This document shows, one piece after another, positions 7,865 to 16,327 of a stretch of 64,000 bases of DNA (its first letter is position 1; every line of letters starts with the position of its first letter). The translations under genes and the position numbers were made by a program. The notes under the pieces are model-generated. The model saw only the letters and a program-made list of their open reading frames with translations. It was not told the origin of the DNA and made no database searches. Source of the stretch: Saprospiraceae bacterium. Lineage in GTDB: Bacteria; Bacteroidota; Bacteroidia; Chitinophagales; Saprospiraceae. The DNA lies in contig JAGFJA010000047.1 of the NCBI GenBank assembly GCA_024103005.1, positions 1 to 64,000 on the forward strand. The letters run 5' to 3'.

Positions 7865-8966
7865 TTATTCACCATCTGATGAAACTGTGCTGCCATCCCA
7901 CAACAAAAATTCCTTCAAAAAGCCCATAATATCACCATTCAGAACGGCATCCGTATTGTTATTGGTAAACCCTGTCCGATGATCTTTAACCCTTCGGTCG
8001 TCTAAAACATAAGATCTTATCTGGCTTCCCCATTCATTTTTCATTTTCCCGGCTTCAATTGCGTCTTTTTCTGCCTGTTGCTTCTGAAGTTCCAGCTCGT
8101 ACAACCTTGATTTAAGCAAAGTCAGTGCTTTTTCCCTGTTTTGAATCTGGCTCCTTTCCTGTTGACATTCTGCTACCAATCCGGTCGGCAAGTGTCTGAC
8201 ACGCACGGCTGATTCTGTACGGTTGACGTGTTGCCCACCCGCCCCGCTTGCTCTGAAGGTATCCCATTCCAGGTCTGCCGGATTAATTACAATCTCGATC
8301 CGGTCATCAACCATCGGGTGAACAAAAACAGAGGCAAATGAGGTCATTCTCTTTCCCTGAGCATTAAATGGGCTCACCCGTACCAAGCGATGGACACCAT
8401 TTTCACCTTTCAATAACCCATAGGCCAATTCACCCACAAACTCAAGTGTTACAGATTTAATACCGGCCACATCGCCTTCAGTACTGCTCAGTTCAGAAAC
8501 TTTAAATCCGTTTTTCTCGCCAAACATCAGATACATACGCATCAGCATAGATGCCCAGTCACACGCTTCCGTTCCTCCTGCCCCAGCATTAATTTCCAAA
8601 ATTGCATTGAGCTCATCTTCTGCCTTGGTAATAGTAGATTTAAACTCCATTTCATCGATAATATCCAAGGCTTTTTGGTACACCTCGTTGACTTCATCTT
8701 CAGTCATTGCATCTTCCTTACTCAATTCCAATGCCACAGACGCTTCTTCTACTGCCAATTCTCCGTTTCTATATTTAGAAACCCAGGTTTGGTGCGATTT
8801 AAGTTCTTTCAAAGTAGCTTCAGCCTTTGCAGGGTTATCCCAAAAGTTGGCTGCCAATGATTCATTTGTTTTATCTTCTATTGCATTTAATCTCTGATCG
8901 ACGTCAAAGATACCTCCTTAGAGAAGCCAACCTATCCTGTAAGTCTTTAAGCTGTTCGATAGTCAT
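7865..8966 (-). CDS. prfB: Peptide chain release factor 2, with programmed +1 frameshift
   Basis: RF2 recognises UGA and UAA and triggers peptide release. The gene starts at the ATG at 8966 and reads 20 codons ending in CTT (8907-8909) followed by in-frame TGA (8904-8906). An internal Shine-Dalgarno-like AGGAGG (8913-8918, minus strand) sits three bases before CTT, and CTTTGAC forms the classic slippery site. A +1 shift continues as DVDQRLNAIEDK into the main frame, giving 366 residues in all, the family length. The peptidyl-release motif GGQ is at about residue 245, within GAGGQHVN. It follows the FKBP gene by 16 bases on the same strand. RF2 levels should feed back on the frameshift, as in other bacteria. 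Confidence 0.96.
8904..8918 (-). promoter_or_regulatory. prfB recoding site: AGGAGG, CTT slip codon, in-frame TGA
   Basis: Minus-strand sequence AGGAGGTATCTTTGA. The spacing of three bases between AGGAGG and the CTT slip codon, and the following C, match the frameshift sites of other bacterial RF2 genes. It lets RF2 sense its own scarcity. Confidence 0.93.
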
Positions 8967-8982
8967 ATCGTTTATTTTAGTT

Positions 8983-9855
8983 TTAATTATTTAATACTTC
9001 AATATAAAAGGTCAAATCGGTGTTTGGATCTATTTTTTCAAACAAACCCGAAGAGCCATAGGCTAATTTCGAAGGAATAAAAACAGTTGCTGCTTCTCCT
9101 CTTCTCAATAATGTTACAGCCTCACCAAGCCCTTCAATGATTCTTTCAGAACCAACAACAAATTTAAAAGGAACGCCGGAGTCAAAAGTACTGTCAAAAT
9201 ATTTTCCATCCTTTGTCTGAACAGCGTAAAACTGAATCTTAGCAACTTCTCCCGGCTGGAGCCTATCACCCTCAGCTTCCCGGTGCATTAAGATCATCAA
9301 CCCACTTTGAGTCTGAATAATTTTCGAAAAATTCTGGTTTTTAAAAACTTCCAAATCTTTCTTAATAGTATCCTCAATTGCAGCTTTTCTGCATCTAACT
9401 CGATCAAGCAATTCCTTTTTAACTACCTCATTTACCTTAATCCGATAGTTAATTTCTTTCCATCCCATCATCTCCGGAGGCAATTCGGATATTGTATCTA
9501 GTTTTTCAAAAACAATTATACTATCTCCGGGTTGCATCTCAAGCAAACCATCTATAACAGGCGATTTAGATGATTCTTCTTCAGATTCTGGAATAATTAC
9601 TTCAGGTCTCATAATATGTCTTCTGGAATCCTCTATGACAGAATCCTCATGCATAACCTGCATCTCAAAGTAAACCAAATCACCGACTTGAATTTTGTCC
9701 GACCCAGAAACCGGAAAAATACGAAACCGATACCCATTTCTGGTAAAAGTTTCTTCCTTCTTTGACTTATGTTTTTTCTCTTTATTTATCCGGCTTTGCG
9801 CAAAAGAAAACCAGGGCACAAACAAAAATAACAAAGCACAAAACTTGACCTTCAT
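8983..9855 (-). CDS. Exported FKBP-type peptidyl-prolyl isomerase
   Basis: A 290-residue exported protein. The signal peptide ends near FAQS (about residue 20) and has no lipobox, so a soluble periplasmic location is likely. The C-terminal domain (about 185-290) is a normal FKBP fold, with PGEVAKIQFYAV, YFDSTFDSGVPFKFVVG and VFIPSKLAYGSSG, and should isomerise proline bonds. The middle part (about 40-150) resembles a second FKBP fold with weakened motifs. It is a paralogue of the next gene upstream, which keeps the same two-part layout. It sits 16 bases before prfB and probably shares a transcript with it. Confidence 0.88.
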   Translation of the reverse strand: MKVKFCALLFLFVPWFSFAQSRINKEKKHKSKKEETFTRNGYRFRIFPVSGSDKIQVGDLVYFEMQVMHEDSVIEDSRRHIMRPEVIIPESEEESSKSPVIDGLLEMQPGDSIIVFEKLDTISELPPEMMGWKEINYRIKVNEVVKKELLDRVRCRKAAIEDTIKKDLEVFKNQNFSKIIQTQSGLMILMHREAEGDRLQPGEVAKIQFYAVQTKDGKYFDSTFDSGVPFKFVVGSERIIEGLGEAVTLLRRGEAATVFIPSKLAYGSSGLFEKIDPNTDLTFYIEVLNN

Positions 9856-9877
9856 CTTTTACTCCTATTTACAAAAT

Positions 9878-9906
9878 CAGCCATTACTATCGAATAGCAA
9901 CGGCTG
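9878..9906. other. Imperfect hairpin between the two FKBP genes
   Basis: CAGCC (9878-9882) pairs with GGCTG (9902-9906), with inner pairs TT/AA and CTAT/ATAG around a CGA loop and two A-C mismatches. On the minus (coding) strand no T-run follows, so simple termination is doubtful; RNA processing or partial attenuation within the operon are possible. Confidence 0.4.
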
Positions 9907-9927
9907 AAAAAATAAATTATTTGTGTT

Positions 9928-10767
9928 TTAATTCTGAACATCCATATAGAACACCAATTCAGCATCAGGTTGAATCATGCCCGGTATTCCTTGTTTGCCA
10001 TAAGCTAAGTTGCTGGGAATGAAAACAATTGCTTTTGTACCCTTCTTAAATAATAACAAAGCCTCTTCCCAACCCGGAATCACATTACCTGCACCTACCG
10101 GAACTTTAAATGTAGTCCCACGACTATAAGAGCTATCAAATTTCTTACTATCAGACACGGTTGCACCATAGTAATGCACCGGCACGGTTTCACCTTTCTG
10201 AACCATTGGACCAGTGCCTTCACTTAGAATAACATACTTAAGCCCGGTTGCAGTAGTTTTAAGATTCTTTAAAGTATTAGCCTTATATTCTGAAATTACA
10301 TTGTTGACTTCTTTTGCAATTGAAGGCTCCAGATCTATTACTTTTTGCTTATCTTTTTCATTCAACACATCGTTAACCTTGATACAGTATGTAATTTCTT
10401 TCCAATCCTTCATGTTATCAGGTAAGCCTTTTACAGTGTCAATTCTTTCATAAATTACTATACTATCTCCCTTACGCATCAAACGTAAAGCATCAACTAC
10501 CGGATTTGGAGTAGTTACAAGCGAATCAGCAGGCAGTACAAACTCAGGCTTAACAGGACTTTTTTTAGAATCTTGCAATACTGAATCTTTGTACTTTATT
10601 TGCATGTCAAAAGATACCAGGTCGTTTACCTGAATTAAATCGCCGCTACCTGTCTTAAAAAGTGTGTAAGAATAACCGTTTTTTGTAACACTTTTCTTTG
10701 CATCCTGCTTGCACGATACCATTCCAATAACGAATACAAACAGTATAAAAACTGAAATTTTTTTCAT
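9928..10767 (-). CDS. FKBP-type peptidyl-prolyl isomerase lipoprotein
   Basis: A 279-residue lipoprotein: the signal peptide ends in the lipobox GMVSC, with Cys19 as the lipidated residue. The C-terminal FKBP domain (about 170-279) carries KGETVPVHYYGA, FDSSYSRGTTFKVPVG, VIPGWEEAL and FIPSNLAYGKQG, so it should be active. The preceding segment (about 30-140) looks like a decayed FKBP domain, with NDLVSFDMQIKYKDSV and NPVVDALRLMRKGDSI. It probably assists folding of exported proteins. It lies 19 bases after nrnA and 72 before its paralogue on the same strand. Confidence 0.9.
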   Translation of the reverse strand: MKKISVFILFVFVIGMVSCKQDAKKSVTKNGYSYTLFKTGSGDLIQVNDLVSFDMQIKYKDSVLQDSKKSPVKPEFVLPADSLVTTPNPVVDALRLMRKGDSIVIYERIDTVKGLPDNMKDWKEITYCIKVNDVLNEKDKQKVIDLEPSIAKEVNNVISEYKANTLKNLKTTATGLKYVILSEGTGPMVQKGETVPVHYYGATVSDSKKFDSSYSRGTTFKVPVGAGNVIPGWEEALLLFKKGTKAIVFIPSNLAYGKQGIPGMIQPDAELVFYMDVQN

Positions 10768-10786
10768 AAAAAGATTTTCAAATGAT

Positions 10787-11800
10787 TTAATATGATTGAA
10801 TTATTTCTACTTTATATTTATCGATTGCTTCTTCAAACAGGGATATTGCCTGTTTTAAACTGCCATAAAAGGAGCCTCCCGAAGCATTTTTATGCCCGCC
10901 TCCCTTATAATATTCAGAAGCCATTTGCTGGACAGAGAAGTTACCTTTGGATCTTAAAGAAACTTTAATAATAGTAGGTTGTTCGGTAATAAAACCAGCT
11001 ACATGTACCACATCCAATTGAAGCAAATAATTAACAATTCCTTCAGTATCACCTCTTAATATATTAAAATCGATGTAGTCTTTTTTTGTCAGATATATCA
11101 AACCGGCCTTTTTTTCCGGATAGATTATCATTCTTTTCGAAAGGCAGTGACCTAAAAGCTTTAGCCATTTCTCAGACTGGTGATTATTTAATCTATCCTG
11201 AACTTTTTCAATATCTCCTCCTAGAGCTACAATTTCAGAAGCATGGCTCAGTGTCTTTGTCCTGATGCTGAATTTAAAAGAACCCGTATCAGTGATTAAA
11301 CCAACCAGCAAAGCATCCAATGATTCAGATGGTAATATGTTCAGCCAACCGGCTTCCTTAAATACTACAAATAATAGCTCACATGTACTGCTCACTCCCT
11401 CCGGATCAGATATCAAAATATGGGCAAAATTATCGGGATACAAATGATGATCTATCATGACAATTTTGGCTGAAGATGCAGCAATGGCTTCTCCCATTTT
11501 ATCTATCCTGCTTAAAGTATTGAAATCCAGACAGAAAACAATATCTGCCTTTTCTATTGCCTCAATAACTCTTTCTTTCTCCCTGTCATACACTAAAATG
11601 TCATCAGCATCTGTCATCCAGGCAAGTACGTCCGGAAACTCAGAAGGCAAGGCGACCTTAACATTAAAGAATTTCTTTTCTAAAATATACTTCAATGCAA
11701 GACAGGAACCCACCGCATCTCCATCCGGATTTCGGTGAGAAGTAATCACTACATTGCAGGGTTCTCCCAGCAACTGTAACAGATCTTTAACTTCCTGCAT
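10787..11800 (-). CDS. nrnA: DHH-family oligoribonuclease / PAP phosphatase (NrnA-like)
   Basis: Degrades very short RNAs and 3'-phosphoadenosine 5'-phosphate in the cytoplasm. The DHH domain has SHRNPDGDA (21-29), Asp92 in LDFN, and DHH at 117-119; the C-terminal DHHA1 domain carries GGGHKNASGG near 307-316. The 337-residue length fits. The gene heads the run nrnA, FKBP lipoprotein, FKBP, prfB on the minus strand. A -7-like box (GACTTTTG, one mismatch) is at 11884-11891. Confidence 0.9.
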   Translation of the reverse strand: MQEVKDLLQLLGEPCNVVITSHRNPDGDAVGSCLALKYILEKKFFNVKVALPSEFPDVLAWMTDADDILVYDREKERVIEAIEKADIVFCLDFNTLSRIDKMGEAIAASSAKIVMIDHHLYPDNFAHILISDPEGVSSTCELLFVVFKEAGWLNILPSESLDALLVGLITDTGSFKFSIRTKTLSHASEIVALGGDIEKVQDRLNNHQSEKWLKLLGHCLSKRMIIYPEKKAGLIYLTKKDYIDFNILRGDTEGIVNYLLQLDVVHVAGFITEQPTIIKVSLRSKGNFSVQQMASEYYKGGGHKNASGGSFYGSLKQAISLFEEAIDKYKVEIIQSY

Positions 11801-11986
11801 ATAATTAAAATTAGAAAATCAATTTCAACAAGTTGAAAAACAAATAGTTGAATATCATTATTTCTTTCCTGTTAAAATCAGCCGCAAAAGTCGTATAATT
11901 TCCGATTATAAAAAAATAAATCGCTTGATAAAACTAATTTATTCACATCTAAGAGGTAAACGATTTACAATTAATTATAATTGGAT

Positions 11987-12015
11987 TTTGAAATAATAAT
12001 TTTAGACTAATTTTG
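11987..12015 (+). promoter_or_regulatory. Promoter of ndk
   Basis: TTTG (11987-11990), 17 bases, then TAATTTTG (12008-12015): a full match to the Bacteroidota -33/-7 consensus, ending 30 bases before the ndk ATG. An in-frame TTG at 12013 lies inside the box and is therefore not the start. Confidence 0.75.
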
Positions 12016-12045
12016 CACTTCAATACAAATAAATTATTTAAAAAA

Positions 12046-12465
12046 ATGGTAACAAACAGAACATTTACGATGATTAAGCCGGATGCAGTGAAGAATGGGC
12101 ATATCGGAGCAATCCTGGCCCAGATCAATGCCGCCGGTTTTCGCATTGTAGCGATGAAACTGACACAATTATCTCCTGCCAAAGCAGCCAAGTTTTATGA
12201 AGTACATAAAGAGAGACCCTTTTATGGCGAATTGGTTGATTTTATGTCTTCAGGTCCCATCGTGGCAGCAATATTGGAAAAAGAAAATGCTGTCGAAGAT
12301 TTTCGTAAATTAATTGGCGCAACAGACCCTGCAAAAGCTGATCCTGGAACAATCAGGGCACTTTATGCACAAAGTATGGGTGAAAATGCAGTACATGGAT
12401 CTGACTCAGACGAAAATGCTCAGATAGAAAGTGCTTTTCATTTTTCCGGTGTTGAAGAATTTTAA
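12046..12465 (+). CDS. ndk: Nucleoside diphosphate kinase Ndk
   Basis: Transfers the terminal phosphate between nucleoside triphosphates and diphosphates through a phosphohistidine. At 139 residues it has [10 protein letters not shown] at the N-terminus and the active-site His117 in NAVHGSDS. The ATG at 12046 is chosen because the longer reading would start inside the promoter's -7 box. Only two bases separate its stop from the next gene, suggesting coupled expression. Confidence 0.96.
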   Translation: MVTNRTFTMIKPDAVKNGHIGAILAQINAAGFRIVAMKLTQLSPAKAAKFYEVHKERPFYGELVDFMSSGPIVAAILEKENAVEDFRKLIGATDPAKADPGTIRALYAQSMGENAVHGSDSDENAQIESAFHFSGVEEF

Positions 12466-12467
12466 AG

Positions 12468-13427
12468 ATGCTTAAGAAAAGGATTGAATATTTTCTAAAC
12501 CATAGAATTGTTGAAAATACAATACTTTTCTTCCTTTTATTAGGGGTAATAATTACAATTTTTACCCCTAATTTACCTTACCTCAGCCGGGGAGCAGATT
12601 ATGCCAATCAAAACATGATAGTTTACCTTGCATTGGGTATGTTCTTTCTTGTTTTTAATCAAAAAAGACTTATGGTTGTTAGTCTGATTTGCACCGGTAT
12701 TTTTGCATTTTTTTTGAAAGAAACAACAGATGCCAGAATAAGATATTCAGTAACAAATTTTGAAGAAAAAGCATCCGTCGCTTTAATAAACCTTTCTTCT
12801 ATTGACTCTGATCCCAATAAAGTATTCCAATATCTTGAACGAAAAGACTTTGATTATCTGATATTTCAGGAATTCACCCCAAATTGGAAGGGGATAATAC
12901 GTAAAAGATTAAAAAATAAATACCCTTATGATGTTTCAATTATGCGTGTTGACATCTTTGGAACGAAAGTTTTTTCGCAATATCCTTTATCGAATATAGA
13001 TACGTTTATGACAAATGGTATCCCCATTTTAAAAACAAGACTTACTAAAAATAATGCAAAATTTGATATTTTTAGCTCATATCTTCCTCCTCCACTCTAC
13101 AGCTCTTCAATCCATATCAGCAAAAATGCTCTGGACATTCTAAAAGATCATATCATTCACGATTCTATTCCTGTCATAGTTGCCGGAGTGTTTAACTTAG
13201 TACCCTGGAGCAAAGAGATTCAAGAGTTTAAAGAACATTCAAAATTAACGGAAGCAAGGAGTGGATATTTCCCATCCATGAAAAAAAATACAGGCGGTAT
13301 TTTCGGCAAACCGGTCACTCATCTGTTTTACAATCCTGCACTTGAATGTACATATTTCAAAATTTCACAGGCTGATAATGACGAATTTGGAATAGAAGGA
13401 AGATTTCAGCTAAAAGCAAAAAAGTAA
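12468..13427 (+). CDS. Membrane-anchored EEP-fold protein with degenerate active site
   Basis: Three N-terminal hydrophobic segments (about 18-85) lead into an endonuclease/exonuclease/phosphatase fold (about 100-315), a family that hydrolyses phosphodiesters or phosphoesters with metal help. The metal-binding Glu135 in FQEFTP is kept, and Asn243 of the GDxN motif is kept. The Asp of GDxN is Val241 (GVFN), the family's catalytic His before LPPP is Tyr205, the Asp of xDH is Thr284, and the terminal SDH reads NDE (304-306). Most catalytic residues are therefore absent, so the protein is probably not a hydrolase and may act as a binding or scaffold protein. The two-base gap after ndk implies co-transcription. 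Confidence 0.75.
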   Translation: MLKKRIEYFLNHRIVENTILFFLLLGVIITIFTPNLPYLSRGADYANQNMIVYLALGMFFLVFNQKRLMVVSLICTGIFAFFLKETTDARIRYSVTNFEEKASVALINLSSIDSDPNKVFQYLERKDFDYLIFQEFTPNWKGIIRKRLKNKYPYDVSIMRVDIFGTKVFSQYPLSNIDTFMTNGIPILKTRLTKNNAKFDIFSSYLPPPLYSSSIHISKNALDILKDHIIHDSIPVIVAGVFNLVPWSKEIQEFKEHSKLTEARSGYFPSMKKNTGGIFGKPVTHLFYNPALECTYFKISQADNDEFGIEGRFQLKAKK

Positions 13428-13461
13428 ATTTATAGAAGACAAACAAATCGTTTATTTTTTA

Positions 13462-13491
13462 TTTGCTTAGTCATAAATTTATGCATCTTTG
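13462..13491 (+). promoter_or_regulatory. Promoter of the desaturase gene
   Basis: TTTG (13462-13465), 18 bases, then CATCTTTG (13484-13491), one base off the -7 consensus, 21 bases before the ATG. Confidence 0.55.
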
Positions 13492-13512
13492 TGATCTAAA
13501 TCCAACCGTTAA

Positions 13513-14241
13513 ATGATTATTTTATATTTTTTTCTTGCTCATTGGTTCCTGTCTTTATTTGCTCAGACATTCTTTCTGCACAGATATTCCAGTCATAAGA
13601 TGTTTAAATTGTCTCCTTTCGCCGAGAAATTTTTTTATTTTCTGACTTTTCTAACTCAAGGATCTTCTTTCCTTAATCCACGTGCTTATGCTATTATGCA
13701 TAGAATGCACCATGCGTATAGTGATACAGAAAAGGATCCCCATTCTCCTCATTTCTTTAAAGATGTTTTCTCGATGATGTGGAAAACAAAAGAAATATAC
13801 AATGATTTTGTAAGAAGGTTAAAGGAACCTGAACCGGAATTCAAGGGCAACTATCCGATCTGGCCTCTTTTGGACAAAATAGGAGACAGCTGGATTACGA
13901 GAATAGCATTTGGAATTGGTTATACTATGTTTTATGTTGCCTATGCACCTAATTACTGGTACTTCCTTTTATTGCCGGTACATTATTTAATGGGACCTAT
14001 TCAGGGGGCATTGGTCAATTGGTGTGGACACAAATATGGTTACAGTAATTTTGATAATGGGGATCATTCAAAAAATACCACCCCTTGGGGATTTATTATG
14101 TTGGGTGAATTGTTTCAAAACAATCACCACAAATATCCGAACAGTCCAAAATTTGCCAAAAAATGGTATGAAATTGATCCAACTTACTATGTAATGCGTT
14201 TAATGGACAGCTTAAAAATCATTCAACTTAGAAAAAAATAA
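13513..14241 (+). CDS. Acyl-CoA / fatty acid desaturase
   Basis: Membrane di-iron desaturase that introduces a double bond into acyl chains to tune membrane fluidity. All three histidine boxes are present: HRYSSH (23-28), HRMHH (63-67) and NNHHKYP near residue 206. At 242 residues it is compact like other short bacterial delta-9-type desaturases and appears complete, with hydrophobic segments before the first box and around 130-160. It is monocistronic, bounded by a promoter and a strong terminator. Confidence 0.9.
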   Translation: MIILYFFLAHWFLSLFAQTFFLHRYSSHKMFKLSPFAEKFFYFLTFLTQGSSFLNPRAYAIMHRMHHAYSDTEKDPHSPHFFKDVFSMMWKTKEIYNDFVRRLKEPEPEFKGNYPIWPLLDKIGDSWITRIAFGIGYTMFYVAYAPNYWYFLLLPVHYLMGPIQGALVNWCGHKYGYSNFDNGDHSKNTTPWGFIMLGELFQNNHHKYPNSPKFAKKWYEIDPTYYVMRLMDSLKIIQLRKK

Positions 14242-14301
14242 CTTTTTATTAAAAAATTGCACTCAGTTGTGACTTTTTAAAACCCTGTCGTCAAAATTGT
14301 A

Positions 14302-14337
14302 CAAAGGAAGAATTTGAATTTCAAATATATTTCTTTG
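14302..14337. other. Long inverted repeat downstream of the desaturase
   Basis: ATTTGAA (14312-14318) and TTCAAAT (14320-14326) form a perfect inner stem, and CAAAGGAA (14302-14309) pairs with TTTCTTTG (14330-14337) with one mismatch. It has no T-run and precedes the true terminator by 20 bases, so it may be an RNA-stabilising or regulatory element in the 3' untranslated region. Confidence 0.4.
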
Positions 14338-14356
14338 GGTAGTAAAGTGTTAGTTT

Positions 14357-14383
14357 AGCCGGTTCTATTGAGCCGGCTTTTTT
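14357..14383 (+). terminator. Rho-independent terminator of the desaturase
   Basis: AGCCGG (14357-14362) pairs with CCGGCT (14373-14378) around a ten-base loop, followed by TTTTT. Confidence 0.85.
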
Positions 14384-14418
14384 ATTTACAATTGTAAAAG
14401 ATAATTATCTTAAAATCC

Positions 14419-15258
14419 CTATCTCTTTTCAAAATGAGCAATTACCCAATCTCCTTGTTTTATGCTTTTGATAAAGGAAAGGGAATGTACAAGGGCAAGT
14501 TGCTTTAATTCATCCAGATTGTTTTCAAAGAAGCCTGAAAACAATATATCTCCGCCGATATGTACCGCTTTAGACAAATACTCAATATTTTCCTTGATGA
14601 TATTTGCGGTAATGTTTGCCAATACTACATCATAACTTCCATCAGTCCGGATTAAATCTCCCCCGCCGTGAAAAGCAGTAATATTTGTAATATCATTCAA
14701 AGCAAAATTTTCAAGCATATTATCATAGGCAAGACGTTCTATATCTATTGCATCAATTTCGGTTGCGCCTTTCATAGATCCAAATATAGCAAGAACTCCC
14801 GTGCCACTTCCAAAATCAAGAATTCTTTTACCGGCCAGTTCAAGCTGATCCATCATTAAAATCATTCCGTAAGTCGTTCCGTGATGTCCGGTACCAAAGG
14901 CCATTTTAGGTGACAATAAAATTTTCCTTCCTTTTACTTCAACTTCCTTGTGAAACGGTGCCAGTATAGTGCAAATATCATCAATAAAAACGGGAGAAAA
15001 ATTTGACTCCCATTCCTCATTCCAGTCTTTATCTTCCATTACTGTCTGAAGATATTCCAAATGATACTCTTCGCATATTAAATCCAAGGATTTCTTCACT
15101 TCATTATCAAAATCAATTGATTTAATATATGCCAGCAGGTTTCCTTCTTCTTCCAAAAAACTATTGAAAGGCAGATCCATAAGTAAAGCGATTAACAAAT
15201 CAGCTTCATATTCTTTTAAAGGAAGCTTAAATTCCAGCCACTCTTCTTTTTCAGCCAT
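14419..15258 (-). CDS. prmA: Ribosomal protein L11 methyltransferase PrmA
   Basis: SAM-dependent methyltransferase that trimethylates amino groups of ribosomal protein L11. The SAM-binding motif LDFGSGTGVLAIFG lies near residues 143-156, an acidic IDIE follows, and the catalytic-region motif VVLANITANI matches the family. The N-terminal substrate-recognition domain ends with the conserved segment around EDKDWNEEW. The length of 279 residues is normal. It is divided from folD by 71 bases on the same strand. Confidence 0.93.
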   Translation of the reverse strand: MAEKEEWLEFKLPLKEYEADLLIALLMDLPFNSFLEEEGNLLAYIKSIDFDNEVKKSLDLICEEYHLEYLQTVMEDKDWNEEWESNFSPVFIDDICTILAPFHKEVEVKGRKILLSPKMAFGTGHHGTTYGMILMMDQLELAGKRILDFGSGTGVLAIFGSMKGATEIDAIDIERLAYDNMLENFALNDITNITAFHGGGDLIRTDGSYDVVLANITANIIKENIEYLSKAVHIGGDILFSGFFENNLDELKQLALVHSLSFIKSIKQGDWVIAHFEKR

Positions 15259-15329
15259 GTATTCTTAATTATTTTAAACCAAACAGGAAAGTTACCATTT
15301 AGCGGGCAGTAAATTACCCTGAATTTTTT

Positions 15330-16211
15330 TTAGCCCTTATGATTATTCTTATAAGCCTGAATGGTATTTTTGATAAGACTGATTATCGTCATCAGTCCTA
15401 TCCCACCCGGCACCGGAGTAATCCAGGCTGCCTTATCCTTTATAGCATTAAAGTCAGCATCTCCAACCAATCTGCTGCCACTCTTAGCAGATGGGTCCTC
15501 TATCCGATTAATTCCGACATCAAATAATATAACACCGGATTTCACCATATCTTCTTTGACAAAGCTCGGGATGCCAATGGCAGCAACAATCACATCAGCA
15601 GCCAGCAATTCTTCGCGGATATTTTTACTCCTAGAATGAAGTAAGGTAACTGTCGCATTACCATAAGGTGCTTTCCTGGACAAAAGTATTGAAATCGGTG
15701 TGCCTACAATGTCACTCCGACCCAGTACTGCAACCTTTTTACCCGACAAGTCCAAACCCAGATATTCAATCAACAATACAATTCCAAAAGGAGTGGCTGG
15801 TAAGAAAGCAGGAAGTCCCAAAGCCATTTTGCCGAAATTTGCAGGATGGAACCCATCGACATCTTTTAAAGGATCAATCTCCATCAACAATGACTGACTG
15901 TCAAGATGATCTGGTAAGGGCAACTGAAGTATAAAACCATCCACACCATTATCCTTATTTAAACGATGAATAACATCAACTAGCTCATCATGTGTAATAC
16001 TTTCGTCAAAATGATATAAACTACTCCCAATGCCTAATTCGTCACAGGTTTTGACCTTGTTGCTCACATATGCCTTACTAGCAGGATTATTTCCAACCAT
16101 AACAGCTGCCAAATGAGGCGCACGATTGCCACCTGCAACTAACTGTTTTACCTCATCCTTTAAAGCGGACTTCATTCCTTTGCTTATCGCCCTAACATTC
16201 AATTCAGCCAT
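15330..16211 (-). CDS. folD: Methylenetetrahydrofolate dehydrogenase/cyclohydrolase FolD
   Basis: Interconverts methylene-, methenyl- and formyl-tetrahydrofolate using NADP, supplying one-carbon units for purines and for fMet-tRNA. Family motifs include YVSNKVKTC with the catalytic lysine (about 49-57), DGFILQLPLP, the Rossmann segment VLGRSDIVGTP and PVPGGIG near the C-terminus. The length, 293 residues, is normal. purH and fmt, which use these one-carbon units, are elsewhere in the window. Confidence 0.95.
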   Translation of the reverse strand: MAELNVRAISKGMKSALKDEVKQLVAGGNRAPHLAAVMVGNNPASKAYVSNKVKTCDELGIGSSLYHFDESITHDELVDVIHRLNKDNGVDGFILQLPLPDHLDSQSLLMEIDPLKDVDGFHPANFGKMALGLPAFLPATPFGIVLLIEYLGLDLSGKKVAVLGRSDIVGTPISILLSRKAPYGNATVTLLHSRSKNIREELLAADVIVAAIGIPSFVKEDMVKSGVILFDVGINRIEDPSAKSGSRLVGDADFNAIKDKAAWITPVPGGIGLMTIISLIKNTIQAYKNNHKG

Positions 16212-16327
16212 AAAAGTTCTTTAAAAATTTAATCCGAAAGCTACAAATAAATGTAATATTTTACTAATTTTAATAAATGAACAATCAAGTCACCTCTGTG
16301 TTTTAGTATTTTGTTTAATTTTTGCTT

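Noticed and set aside
12013-12045. Longer ndk start at TTG
   Set aside because: The TTG is inside the -7 box TAATTTTG; the ATG at 12046 matches the family start.
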